NCBI RefSeq assembly: GCF_001632365.1 | Contig: NW_024468512.1 | Coordinates: forward strand, 329,162-393,161 | Direction of reading: 5' to 3' | DNA: 64,000 nucleotides | Origin: Laetiporus sulphureus 93-53 | Taxonomy: Eukaryota > Basidiomycota > Agaricomycetes > Polyporales > Laetiporaceae | Part shown: positions 1-13,245 of the stretch, in pieces | Numbering within the stretch: the first letter of the stretch is position 1 | Layout of the letters: each line of letters opens with the position of its first letter | Program-made: the position numbers and the translations under genes | Notes under the pieces: generated by a model | Database searches by the model: none | What the model saw: the letters and a program-made list of their open reading frames with translations, nothing else | What the model was told of the DNA's origin: nothing

Positions 1-122
1 CCACTCCGACGCAAGCAGAGAGGAGCAGGAAGAAAGCGGTCAACGAGGAGAAAAGGGACGTCCTGGAGGAGAGCGATAGCCCGCCTCCAAGGAGGCAGAA
101 GCGCAAGGGCCGGCACCACTGA
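1..122 (+). CDS. C-terminal end of an unrecognised protein (5' truncated)
   Basis: An open frame enters from the left edge and stops with TGA at 120-122, giving about 39 residues. They are highly charged: many Lys, Arg and Glu, and a basic end around PPRRQKRKGRHH that resembles a nuclear localisation tail. It converges with the AAA ATPase gene, which ends at 223. No family can be named from so short a tail, and the frame could be chance. The basic, proline-containing composition and the position of the stop make a real C-terminus somewhat more likely than not. Confidence 0.35.
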   Translation, partial: TPTQAERSRKKAVNEEKRDVLEESDSPPPRRQKRKGRHH

Positions 123-222
123 GCAGTGTTTGTCCTGCAACATATGCTATACATATGCTATATATACACTGAGAGGTACATGATGTACGAGACTGTTAGA
201 ATTTAGAATGCTGTATGTTAGT

Positions 223-3200
223 CTACTGTTCAGTATTGTCAGCACTTGTAGTTGTCGGCACGGCCACCTTCCCCGGCTCTTGATTGTCCGGGGGCTCGAT
301 GGTGAACCCGAATCTGCCCTTGCCCCAGACCACCCGCTTGCGCTGCTTGCGTCCCTCGCCGAACTCCTCGTTCCATTTACGCAGATCCGCGAGGCTGCCT
401 AGCGACTCAGAGGCGGATGGCGTGATCTCCTTCAATGCCTTTTCGAAGTTGCGCCAGGCAATGGTCCGTGCGTAGGACGGGGCAGGGGCCACTGTGATAG
501 CAGGAGCACTGAGATCTTGCCCTTCGGCCTTAGCTTCTGTGGTTTCTACGGCAGATGGCTCAGCAGTCACGGTCGAGGGCTTTTCGGGAGCATCGGCGGC
601 CGTGGCTTCGACTTGAACTTCGGCCTGAGCTTCGACCTGAGCTTCGACCTGAGCTTCGATCTTCGCTTCGGTCTTCGCTTCCTGGGAAGCGTCCGTGGTG
701 GCAAGTGGTGCTGCCGGTGGAGCTGCATTGCTTGATGGACGCCAGGGAACGTCGACCTTCTCCTTCACCGCATCCAGGACCGCAGAGACACAAAGATCTG
801 CATCGTGTCATGAGCTCGTAATCTACCTCCAGAGCAATGCTACTCACGTTTGAGGTCCGAGCCGGAAAAGCTCTCTGTCTTTTTCGCTAGAGTCTTCAAG
901 TCGACATCATCGGCCAACGCCTCGTCTCGGAGCAAGATCTTGAGAATCTCTGAAGGACACATTTAGCAATCTCCCAAATCACGAACAGATATAATGACCT
1001 ACCTTCTCTCTCTTTCTCCCCAGGCAAATCAACTAGAAGTCTTCGAGGAAGCCGACGCAACACCGCATCATCGAGGTCGAAAGGTCGATTGGTCGCGCCA
1101 ATGACAATGACATTGTCTCTTGACGACTTCAGGCCATCCATCTCTTGCATAAACTCGGTGATGACTCCTCTATGAGCAATGGCACCGCCTGTGTCTCGCG
1201 AACTTCGGGCACCAAACAGAGCGTCTAGCTCGTCAATGAACACCACACAAGGTGAAAGCTTGCGTGCAAGCGAGAATACTGCCCTTACGAGCTTTTCTCC
1301 TTCTCCAACGTACTACACATACGTTGGTCAGCTACCAAATGAATAAGCGCGGTTAGCTTCCACTTACCATGTCCATCACATCGGAGGGGGTGATCGCCAA
1401 CATTCTACATCCCGCTTCCTTTGCAAGCGCTCGGACGACTAGTGTCTTACCCGTGCCCGGCGGCCCAAAGAGGAGGCAGCCAGTCATACCATGCTCCTTC
1501 AGAAGACCATGCTGGAATGCAGCAGGATGCAGGAGCGGTAAGGAGACTATGGTCCGTACAGAATCAATGGTGTGATCCGGAAGATGCACTTGACCGAACG
1601 TGGTAGTGAGCGATGCTGGACGCAATCCTCAGTATCTCGCCTCATGCTCGCAATTGAATACACTCACAAGTGTCAACGATACTGCCCAATAGTCGCGCTT
1701 CGTGAGGATCTAGTTCAGGATCCCGCTTGATGCGCTCCACAACCTCATCCTCGTCCTCGTCCTCTTCTTCCTCCTCGGCCTTCTCCTCATCTTCGTCAAT
1801 CTCATGCAAGATCTTGCTATGCGACTCAGTGATAATAGACTTCCTCATCTGCTCCGCCGCCTGCTCCCCCTCCCACGCCTCGTATACCGTGAGCCACTGC
1901 ACCTCGGTGGGCTGAAGCGTGGTGACGGTCTTTCCCTCCTCCCTCATCTTGGCAATCAGACTACCGATCGCACGATCTGCAATGCGCCGCACGGTGGACC
2001 AGGGCACGACGGCCTTGCCCCACTCCTCCCACATGTGCTGCTCTTTCTCTCGGACGCTCGGGTCATCCGTGGTTTTGCTGGCGGGCTCCATCTTGTCAAG
2101 GTGGAACCCGATAGCTGCGATGGCCATGCGCATCGTCAGCTCGTTGATCTCCCTACGCCGGGAAACGCGGGTGGCCCGTTCGAGCGAGATGTCGCGGACC
2201 TTCGGCAATAGAAGCGATGTCCGGAAAAAGCGAGTTTGAACATCGTTGTCCGCGGACGGTGAGTTACGATTGCGCCCAGCCACAGCGGCATGTATTGCGC
2301 TCATCACCGATGGCAAGCCGCCATTTTCCGGCCCACCTAGGAACATCACGTCGGGTTTACCGTTGCCATTGCTAGATTCATCCATGTCCTCGCTGGCAGA
2401 CAGCTGCGGGATGTCTTGTGGGGAAGGGTCTCCGCGGGCCCATCTCTTCAGTCTGTTCATTGTGCGCTTTTCCCTAGCTTTGTCGCTGACAGCGTCTTCG
2501 CCGTATTCCGACTTCGGCTGCTTGCCCGGTGCAGTCGCAGAAGAAGACGTAGCCTGACGAGATGTCAAAACGTTGAAGAGCCCTTGATGACCAGAACCTG
2601 AGGAGGGCGTCGACGGTGGTGCAACAATCGACGGTGTGATGCCGAAGACGATAGTCGTCGGAAAGGCAACTGGCGACGTCACATTTGTTATTGGACCTGC
2701 TCTTCGCTGTTGCACAGCCTTTAATAGTGCGGACCACCAGATCGAGGACGATGGTGCAAGCGTCGAGAAATCACGGACGTATATTATTCGTGGTCTCCGC
2801 GACGCTGACTTGGAGGTTTTTGAGCTCCGAGGAGAAGCGCTCACATTTATCAGTTTGTCAAAGAATGCTTTGAGCTTGGCCGTTGAGCCACCTCTGGCAG
2901 TGGGTGCCATGGCAGCTCGGGCTCCTCGAGAAGGTACAGGCGTTAGCAGCTGCAGAGTCATCCGCGACGGCATGAAAAAAGGGTGAACGTCGTCCTCGTC
3001 CTCGTCGAACGATGACATAGCTCGCGCATTATTCCTCGATATGGATGGAGTTGTCGATGGAAAGTGCAGGGGGTTGTTAGGAAGCTGCAGTGCGGCAGCA
3101 GCTACGCGTCAGGACGGTAAGGAACAAGAACACATGCTCAGAAGTTACCGTTACATACCTTGCCCAAAATGCCCACAAACACCCGCTGCAAGCTGGACAG

Positions 3201-3936
3201 AATCCAGCACGACCACGTCCGCGCCAGCCTGACGAGCGATCTCACGTACGGTGTTGTCGATATAATTGTCTCCTCCTTCTATCGGGGAATACAGGGCCAA
3301 TGTTGGCTCGACGGGGCTACCTGATGCGGGATACGCGGCGCGATGCTGAGTTTGAGGATGTAGCGTGATATGCAGGTTGTGCAAGATCTCGTCAAACAGC
3401 TCCGGTCGCGGGAGTTCTTGCTGTACGAGTCCAGCTGGGGAAGGTTCATCTTCAGGTGTCCATAGTATCTCTAATCCAGAGGGAAGAGCGACCGAGGCAT
3501 CTGCATCCTTGCTTGAAGCTGATGCTTTGCTTTTGCTGCTGCTGCGTTTGGGCCTTTCCTCGGGCTCATCTGGCGGCGGCCCACTGGGATCAGCCGCAAA
3601 AGAAAAGATAGGGCCATTTGGGTCTCCGGAGGGCGATGCGGCTGGAGATGACGATCCTCTCGAGAGAGAAGGACTTGTCTGCGATTCAGCAGCTGAATCT
3701 TTGCGAGGATAGCGTAGTGCGTGAGTAGACGAGAGCGGAGCACGGTGGCGAATAGGCTGGGTGTTTACCAGAGACCGTGTCCGACGTGAGATCAGCTGAG
3801 GCCGCATCCAAGGAGTGTGTATGCGCTGCCGCCCACGGGGACGCAGATATGAGCAGGAGAAGCAGGAGAGACGAGCTCGGGTGGGGGTGATCGAAGTGCA
3901 GAACACGCGTCTCGCAGTTTCCGGCTTTGGTGACAA
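223..3936 (-). CDS. Large AAA+ ATPase (Msp1/ATAD1-spastin-like), probably mitochondrial
   Basis: Six exons: 3936-3159, 3101-1668, 1615-1368, 1312-1003, 949-848 and 797-223. They sum to 3447 bases and encode 1148 residues. One AAA module lies near residues 740-960: Walker A GPPGTGKT (about residue 785), Walker B VVFIDELDA (about 842), sensor 1 GATNRP and the arginine-finger segment RRLPRR. The GEKERE segment that follows is typical of the Msp1/spastin/katanin (meiotic) clade. The first 80 residues are Arg/Ser-rich with almost no acidic residues, which fits a mitochondrial presequence (inference). About 700 residues precede the ATPase and show no domain I recognise, apart from an acidic Glu/Asp run just before it. 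The C-terminal tail after the module holds a Glu-Ala-Gln/Val-Glu-Ala repeat. Msp1-type ATPases extract mislocalised tail-anchored proteins, but this protein is far longer than Msp1, so its substrate is unknown. Confidence 0.88.
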
Positions 3937-4127
3937 ATACAGTCTAGTGTGACCAATTCACTGATGGAAGGTAAAATAACCCGACGAATATTCGGCAGGG
4001 GAATCTCAGCATTAGACACGGCCTGTAGAGTACACGGAAAGCATATCTGTACGATAGAAAGTAAGAACGAGTGTCTATGGCAAGTCTTACGGCAGCATCC
4101 GCCAGCATCGATCGCACCCTTCGCTTA

Positions 4128-5131
4128 TCAAGTCTTCTTCGCCCTCAGGGTCTCCTCTTCTCGCGCCTTTGCCCGCTCCGCTAGGTCTACCCCGACCAGG
4201 ATCTTGGATGCCTTCCATAGCTGCACGATGTTGACGATGTTCTTGATCGCGCAGATTGGGAAGCACACGATTGCCATCGCCTCTGGCCATGTATACCCAG
4301 ACAGAAGGCCGACATCCATGCCGAGTGACGTCGATAGTGGCGTATGGACCCACTTCATCAAGTAGAGGGCAACAAAGAACATCTCGTTTCCCGCGCACAT
4401 CACAAATAACGTTCTCTGCACTGATGGTCAGGATAGGAGCGATACCAGCCAAGAGGCAGCTCACAGGGTCATAGTAGAGCTTCAATATCCGACTGACGTC
4501 GCTGGTGACCGCCTTGTGGCTGCGAGAGCCGGTCACAAGGGAGCTAACGCGGAGGATTCAGCCGCATTCACGGCACTGCATCGCGCAGGACATACCTGTA
4601 CATGTGCATATAGTGGCTACTGAAATCAAGGGTGATGAGGCACTGGAACACCCAAATGTGGTCGGGGTACGCAGATGACAGGTAGCATAACAACAATGAT
4701 GTTGTGCAGCTGCACGATGCTTATCAGTGGGAGCAAGGCGAGCCATGATTGTCGGAAATACCGACCGATCCGTGACCATGTCCAGCACCGCTCCAAACTT
4801 TGACGTCTGCCCGAGTGCCCTTGCTGCGTGCCCGTCTGCAGCATCCAGCAGACACGAAATGCCGTAGGCGATGGTGCAGTACTTCGGATGATAACTCATG
4901 AAGTAAAGAGCGAATCCTGCCAGGATGATCCGCGAGTACCCTAGCGTCATCGAGCGCATCAGACTCAAGCTCCTACGCCTCATCCCGTTCAAACGACTTG
5001 CCAATCAAATTGGGTACGAAGAGGAAAACATTCTCAGAGTATGTCTGCGCTGTTGCGAGATCCACCGCGACCTTTGCGTCGACGACGTCGATGGAGCCTC
5101 TTCTTCGCGACACGGTCGGTTTCTCCGTCAT
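4128..5131 (-). CDS. PIS1: Phosphatidylinositol synthase (CDP-diacylglycerol-inositol 3-phosphatidyltransferase)
   Basis: Five exons (5131-5002, 4940-4766, 4709-4596, 4543-4465, 4415-4128) encode 261 residues; yeast Pis1 has 220. The enzyme joins CDP-diacylglycerol and myo-inositol to make phosphatidylinositol in the ER membrane. The CDP-alcohol phosphotransferase signature DG..AR(8)G(3)D(3)D spans exon 2, starting at DGHAARALGQTSKFG. Family landmarks follow: LDFSSHYMHMYS, then LVTGSRSHK, and a hydrophobic C-terminal half ending in a charged Arg/Glu/Lys tail. Intron 1 begins with GC instead of GT (5001-5000, GCAAGT), a recognised minor donor; only this junction restores the conserved NLIGYSR. 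The gene lies head-to-tail upstream of the AAA ATPase, 191 bases away, and is divergent from the monooxygenase gene. Confidence 0.95.
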
Positions 5132-7168
5132 GGCAGCAAATCGCAGATGGGAGACGACGCGAACAGCAATAAGTTAGGTGGTGGGCTGCTTTGAGATGGA
5201 TGCAGCAGCAAGGTACGCAGCGGGAATCCAGGTCAAGTGTGTCAGCCTAGGGCTTTCAGCATCTGATGCCGGCTCGGCAGCCACCGCGCTGGACACAACG
5301 CCCGTGTGTCACGCGTGAATTCGTCAAGGCGTAGTTGTAATCACTCTTCCCCGCGTCCACTCGTGGAGACTGATGAACGCTGACAGTACTTGTTCACATA
5401 ACCTCAAGCGCACACAGCGGCTTCAAATCCAACCGGACGTGCAGTTATGACGGGAAAATTACGCCAAATACTCAGCAGTAAGAACGAGCAACAACAACAT
5501 ACATTAGCTAAAAGCTCAGCGCTCAAACTCCACGCCAATGACAAATGAAGAGAACACTCCCAGCGCCTTTCGGTCCCGGTGCTTGGCATGCTGCTTAATT
5601 GCCAGCCAGTTGGCCGCCAACAGCGTGCATTGACCAATGGGGTGGTGTGTGTGCTGCTCCGAGCTGGGTATACAGCTGGGAATCGATCCGGGAGGACTTG
5701 TGTTTCCATGCAGCAGCACTGTTTGAATAGGCATCAATGGAGCCATCAAGACTTGAAGAAGCATCCTTTGAGAGCAGCACGAGATCCCCATGCTCCTGCG
5801 AACGTTATTGATGGGCGGCATTGAAGGATACCTGCTGGACATGGAACAACACTGATGGCAAACGATAAGTCATGGTGATAGTGTGGTGCAGCCGACCCGC
5901 AATATCGGATGAATGTACGAGAACGTGAGTTGAATGAGTTACCATGGAAGAGGACAAAACAAAAGGGGTTGAAAGTGCGGGTGTTATGTACCTAGGTCCC
6001 ACGGGCCACGATTGCCGTAGCCTTATGAAAGTCATCTCTTCGAGTGCCTTGTAAGAAGAGACTCCCCGCACCGAAAAGGACGGCTAGCCTATCGTAATAT
6101 CCTTCATTTCGAAAAGCACGAACAGCTTTGGCTCCAGTACACTTGATCTACCTCTACGCTACCATACGGAACACGGTCAGCGCTGTCAGCAACAATGTTG
6201 GTAGAAGCGTACCAATAGAAAATATCGAATATTGGACGCCAGAAAGAATTCGTCGCAGAACGCAACACAGGCGCCTTTGCGCTGTTGGGTAAAGAGCGTT
6301 GTTTTTTGATATCCTTTCTCTTGGACAAGACCAGCGTTCTCAAGTCGAGCGGTCCATCGATTGAGGTCTAGTACGTAGGCACAGTCGTGTCGGCAGGATT
6401 GAAGAAAAAGCCCAGGCTGTCTAGGCTCGAGAGTGGCATGACAGTCCGAAGCGGCTGGTTGTCACCAAAGTCGACGACGGTCGTCAACTCGCTGCCAGGA
6501 CTTCTTTCACGACGCGTCGCGCGGTGCGAAGTACACCTCTTGGATAATACAGAAGTTGAAGCGGGACTAATAAGGCCTAAGGGTCTGCGTTGTCATGATT
6601 GTCGTTCACACTGTAGGAACGGCTGGCACGAGAGCGCCTCGAAGTCCGCGTCAGGCCTCAGCATTGTGCCCGCTTGTGGTACATATAGCCAGCATGGAAG
6701 AAACGAAACGGACGTTCAAGAGAGTTTCCAAAAACGGCAGTGGAGAATCGGAATCGGATCTAGATTTTGACGGAAGCGGCCGAGATGCAGCAGATTTGCC
6801 GCTTGGTCTGGCGGTCCCTGTCTGGCCGTGTCCTCTGAGTTGCTTTTTTGCGAGCTTCAGCCGAACAGAATAAGTAAAATTTCTTACTTTGTTCATCCTT
6901 GCGACCCAGACCGAGGGAACAGTCGTCCGTTTGGCTAGAACCTTAGCTGTTGCGGCTGAATTGGTAATCCCCATTATCCATGAAATCGCGGTTCACATCC
7001 CCACTCACTCGCCATATTAAGGGAGCTCTTGTGAAGTGCCACTGCCTCTTCTAACTGCATAAGCCGTGCTTGGAGACTCGGTGAGGATTGTAGTGTCTGC
7101 ATCTTTCCCACGAATCGCCCAAATTAACAAAAAAAACATTCACCAGCGTCACGCCTCACAATCACACC
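5132..7168. other. 2-kb divergent intergenic region between PIS1 and BNA4
   Basis: No convincing gene. Short open frames occur on both strands but lack family motifs and do not join well. The best of them is listed separately at 6651-6974. The last 100 bases before 7169 include an A-rich run and should hold the monooxygenase promoter. Confidence 0.6.
6651..6974 (-). CDS. Doubtful small ORF, possibly spliced
   Basis: A Ser/Arg/Lys-rich open frame starts at 6974. A plausible 46-base intron (GTAAG donor at 6887, acceptor at 6843-6844) would join ARMNK to QLRGHG in frame, leaving roughly 90 residues. The frame is also open without splicing. I recognise no family, the composition (SKSRSDSDSP) is low complexity, and the 3' end is unclear. 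It is listed only because the intron signals are good. It may be chance. Confidence 0.2.
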   Translation of the reverse strand: MGITNSAATAKVLAKRTTVPSVWVARMNKVRNFTYSVRLKLAKKQLRGHGQTGTARPSGKSAASRPLPSKSRSDSDSPLPFLETLLNVRFVSSMLAICTTSGHNAEA

Positions 7169-9129
<1,961 letters not shown>

Positions 9130-9703
9130 CTAGATGTCGTAAAGGTATGAGAAATATACACCACTCCTATCACACACGTTGTGAGTCGTCCAATCAGAGT
9201 CTTGCAGACCGCCGCGGGAAGGCAGCTAGTAATTTGAACGGTTCTCTTATGTCAGGAAGGACTCATTTATCCACCTTCTGGGCACCAAAGCGGCCGTAAC
9301 AACACCGAAACTACAGCATTCGCAGACGTAGCACATGTTGCATGCGTATGAAATGGTGTACAGAGCGATCGTCACTAATTGGATTTGGACCGGACTGGTA
9401 CATGGTATCATGATGGATACAACGAATTTGCGATATACTACGCGCGAAGAGAAAACCAGGGAGCAACAGCGACGATTGCAACAAGAGATAGGCTCCCAAA
9501 TTATCGAACGGTCGTAATACAGGCATTTGAAGGAGGGCCAGCGAATATAGACGAGCATGTTGGTGAAGTAATGAACAGGCCATCAGGCAGACTAGGCTAG
9601 GATTGTCATGAGACTGCAAGAGGAAACATTGCGTGGCCTGGAAGGAGCATAAACGGAGTGTTTAAACAGTCGGCTGACTGCTGAACTAGAGGGCCGATGC
9701 TCC
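9130..9703. other. Convergent 3' intergenic region (BNA4 / AT-hook gene)
   Basis: About 570 bases between two gene ends. I see no gene in it; it should hold both polyadenylation regions. Confidence 0.55.
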
Positions 9704-10233
9704 TCATGGTTCCTTGCGAGGTCTACCTCGTTTCTTCTTGGGCTGAGCACTGGACTCAGCAGCCTCAACAACTTCCCCGTCCCCCTTCGGCTCAGGCTTC
9801 TTCTTAGGAGGACGACCCCTCGGTCTCTTCACTTTCTGCTCCTCAGTATCACCCTCCGATTTCCTCTGTGGACAAGCCGCAAGCTATACTATCAGTCATA
9901 TTGAACGAGCGCTGCGGCGTTACACATGCCTTGGGAGGTCTGCCTCTGGGCCTCTTTGCTGGGGCATCTGTGGACGTTCCAGCGCCCGCGGAGGTCCCCG
10001 CACCCGCTGGTGCACTAGCGGCGTTCTTCTTGTTTTTGCTACCAGGAGGGCGTCCTCGCTTGCGCTTGACAGGTTCAGCTGGCGCTTCAGCAGCTGCATG
10101 ATCGTTAGCCCTCCTGGGACAGACCGGAGTCCGAAACTTACTCACCTGGCTCTGGCTCAGGTTCGCCAGCGTCATCGAGTTCATCGACCTTCGGATCTTC
10201 AGCAGGCTCCTCGTGTGGCGGTGAAGCAGACAT
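9704..10233 (-). CDS. AT-hook DNA-binding protein with four hooks (HMGA-like)
   Basis: Three exons (10233-10146, 10093-9930, 9865-9704) encode 137 residues. Four AT-hook cores are visible in order: KRKRGRPPG, KRPRGRPPK, KRPRGRPPK and KKKRGRPRK. They are separated by Ala/Pro/Glu-rich linkers, and the N-terminus is acidic. AT-hooks bind the minor groove of AT-rich DNA, so this is probably a chromatin architectural protein of the HMGA type (family knowledge; the target is unknown). Intron 2 starts with GC (9929-9928, GCATGT) after AAG. Using the nearest GT instead would create an immediate stop, so the GC donor is the supported reading. The gene is divergent from YOS9. Confidence 0.85.
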
Positions 10234-10986
10234 CGCGGGGGGACGGGTGAAGGGCGGAGGACGGACAGATGAGGGGAAGGGTGAAAGTGCGACAAGCCTA
10301 CAGTGCCCTCATTTTAACGAGCAATTCCCCTATTAGAGTTCTCAAGGATCGCGTGCAATAATTCCCCAAAAGAGACGCTTATTATCTGCGAATCAAGCCT
10401 TCCATGAATTCCGCGATTCACAGGGCAAATTGTACGTAATTCTGTCACTGCAGGCCACATAGCCGCCCTGTCTGGCCAGTGCGCGCCATAATGTCCGGTC
10501 CATGCGCACTCTGCGCGGTGGACCAGCGCGGGCAGGTATCGCTGAAATGCACACCTTCCTGGTCAGGGGCCGCACGCACTCCGCTGGCGGACTCTGTTGT
10601 GCAGGCTGGCTTGATGTGGGGAGTGAGAATATATAATCAGATAACAATTTACCGGGCTCACATGAATGTCGCACTCTGGCGATAGCCTGCCGAAGGCCCT
10701 TCCCACCAGTTCCGAACGTCAAGCTAGGGCACGAAAGGGAAAACCTGGCCCGAAAATCCGTACAATTTATCGCTTCAAACGAGAGGAATGAACTGCCAGA
10801 ACACGATTTCGGGGCGGCGGGTATCCATCAGGCAACTCGGGAGAGCCACATGCTCTTGCCATATTGGGACACACACAAGCTCAGCGCGGAGGTGAAACCT
10901 TTGAATCTCCGCTACAATGGCTTCCTCTCGCAACGTGTTGTGGCGCGTAAATCGGACTCTCAAACTGGTCGTCCTTGTATCATCCA
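10234..10986. promoter_or_regulatory. Divergent promoter region, AT-hook gene / YOS9
   Basis: About 750 bases between two start codons on opposite strands. No gene seen and no clear TATA box. Both promoters must lie here. Confidence 0.5.
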
Positions 10987-12690
10987 ATGCGTCCTCACCC
11001 TACCGCTCTGTGTCTCGTTCCTCTGTCCATCTGCCTATTTGTTGAGGCTCGTCTTCATCACTCCCTAGTCCCCGAGGACCCATACGCATCTCCCAAATAC
11101 CGCGTAACCTATCTGAATGGCCAGCCGGTGTTGAACGAGACCGCCCAGCGGTGGTTGCTCGAAGGACTGCAGGGGGGAGAACTGGAGTTCCTGGGGCAGC
11201 CATGGAAGGATGCACAGATGAAACAACCTCCGCTGAAGAGCATCGAAGGCGGAAGTGAACAGGAAACTGTCTCCGCTCCTGCTGTCTGTAAAGCCCTCTG
11301 TATTAGTACAACTGTCTTCTGTAATTGACGCCTTCGAGCAGCTAGCTTCCTCGTATGCATCCAATTACACGTTGGAGCAAATAAAACTCGGTCCAAAAAT
11401 GTCATACCTATGTCTAATCCCTCCTCCGTCGGAAGAGAACAACCCCAATATATCGGATGACTCCACGACGGATACCACTCCAGCACATAGCTGGTCGCTC
11501 TTGCAACCCCTCACAGGCACATGTCTCTATGTGAGTTCATATCCGCAACTGACCGGAATGCACACAGCGATGACGCGTCATCCATAGCATAAGCAGGGCT
11601 GGTTCACGTACTCATACTGTCACAATTCGCATGTGAGGCAGTTCCACGAACTGCCGCATCAGCATCCACACCGCCTAGGTGAGGATCTCAGATAACTCAA
11701 TTACCTGGTTGACTGAAGCCGATCTTACGACAGGCGAATACAAGCCCCAAGAAGACACAGAGGTATGTATCGTACAGTTCTTCATTATGGAATTTCATAA
11801 CGAGCCGTAACCAAGTGGGAAGCATACACTCTCGGCAGAGCTCCACCTCAGCTGGAGCCAGGTGCAGATCTCACCGTCGCGGAGGAAGCCGCCGTCGCTG
11901 CCAACCTCGAACTAGCGAAAGGTGCCGGGTCGCACTATCTCGTCCAGCGATGGGGCGACGGCACCTACTGCGAGAAGACTGGCCAGAAGAGAGAAGTCGA
12001 AGTCCAGGTAGGCCAGGCTCGCAATTTGTTACCAGGAACATCTCAAATTAATTAACCCATTTCATAACCTAGTTCCATTGTTCCATGACGATGACGGACA
12101 CGATTCTTTTCGTGAAGGAAACACAGACATGCCACTATGTGTTGCACATCGCAACGCCGCGTCTATGCGGCGTGCCCGGGTTTAAGTCGCGGCATGACTC
12201 CCGCGAGGAAACGTACATCCGCTGCCGCGAGATCCTTGACGCAGAGGAGTACGAGCAGGCCGACCGTGCACTCCCCCCTGCCGGCCAGCCTCTGAAAAAA
12301 CCGAAACGTGTTAAACCAGTGATCGCACCGCCGCCCTTAGAGAACTCAGATGTGGACGGAAAGCCATCAGGCAAGACTCTGGGCGACCCCTTGCGACGAG
12401 CACTCGAACAGTTCCTCACGCGCAACCATCTCAAAGGTGGCGTGGCTCCCGAGATAGTGATCGAGGAATTTGAAGATGGCGATGGCGACCTCGTGATCGA
12501 GTTTGTCGAAGCTGATGTTATGCTAGACGGAGAGGACGAGGAGACCATTACCCTCGCAGGGGAGTCCCTAGCTGATCTTCTCCGCGCTGCCGGATACGAC
12601 ATTAAGAGTGGCGCAGAGAAGTCAAAGAAGAAGACAAAGGAAAGGGAGGATTCGGACGGAGCGAAGGACCAGCGCCGAGATGAACTCTGA
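10987..12690 (+). CDS. YOS9: Yos9/OS-9 ER quality-control lectin, with a C-terminal RDEL
   Basis: Six exons (10987-11254, 11307-11530, 11588-11678, 11734-11762, 11816-12007, 12073-12690) encode 473 residues. Yos9 binds trimmed N-glycans on misfolded ER proteins and hands them to the Hrd1 ubiquitin ligase for degradation. The first 20 or so residues form a signal peptide (MRPHPTALCLVPLSICLFVE). The mannose-6-phosphate-receptor-homology domain runs from about 150 to 300: SWSLLQPLTGTCLY, then GWFTYSYCHN, then WGDGTYCEKTGQKREVEVQF and a final RLCGVPGFKSR. The Tyr, Trp, Gln, Arg and Cys pattern expected of the domain is present. The C-terminal third is acidic, then Lys/Glu-rich, and ends in RRDEL, an HDEL-like ER retrieval signal. 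I chose 10987 as the start because it opens directly onto the signal peptide. Confidence 0.95.
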
Positions 12691-13245
12691 CGCGAACGCT
12701 TCCTGCCCGATCACTACTAGCGTTCTTCTTGTCTTCGTGTATGTTTCCATAGCATTGTCACAGCTGTGGCATCGGCTAAAGCGAAATCTGGCGACATGTG
12801 TGATTAATGGAGGAAGTCCATTGTATTTGATTGTGTGTAAACATACAATTACATGAGTACTCTTTTCTATCTGCGCTATCATAGACAATATATATACTGC
12901 ATTTTGGATCATGGACGCCGCGACAATCTACCACAATGATCACCGAGCATGCCGAAGCGGAAGGCATGATGAAAGGAATAGCGTATGAGCGGAATGTATG
13001 TATGGGGGGCTCGGCGCCAGGGAAAGCAGAAACGACGACGAAAGGCAAGGGGCACTGTAATATCACCCGCATATACGGCGCCACGCAAGATGAAGCAATC
13101 GGGCTCTATGCACAGAGATGAACTACGAGCGTCCTTGCACGATGACGAGGACTACAATAGATAATGGACAGTGGGTGGAAAATGCAGCAAGATCGAAGGG
13201 ACGAAGGGCGAAGGGATGAAGCTCGCTTGCATGAACCGAACGACA
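12691..13245. other. Convergent 3' intergenic region (YOS9 / kinase)
   Basis: About 550 bases between two gene ends. Partly AT-rich around 12800-12900. No gene seen. Confidence 0.55.

Noticed and set aside
223..1625. AAA module as a proteasome or Cdc48-type ATPase
   Set aside because: There is only one AAA module, the post-sensor segment RRLPRR...DLPGEKERE is of the Msp1/spastin type, and the proteasomal coiled coil and OB fold are absent.
1727..2557. Overlapping plus-strand ORFs with a long Ser run
   Set aside because: They are antisense to the Glu/Asp-rich part of the AAA ATPase.
12135..12602. 155-residue minus-strand ORF
   Set aside because: Antisense to the last YOS9 exon; Ser-rich shadow of the acidic coding strand.
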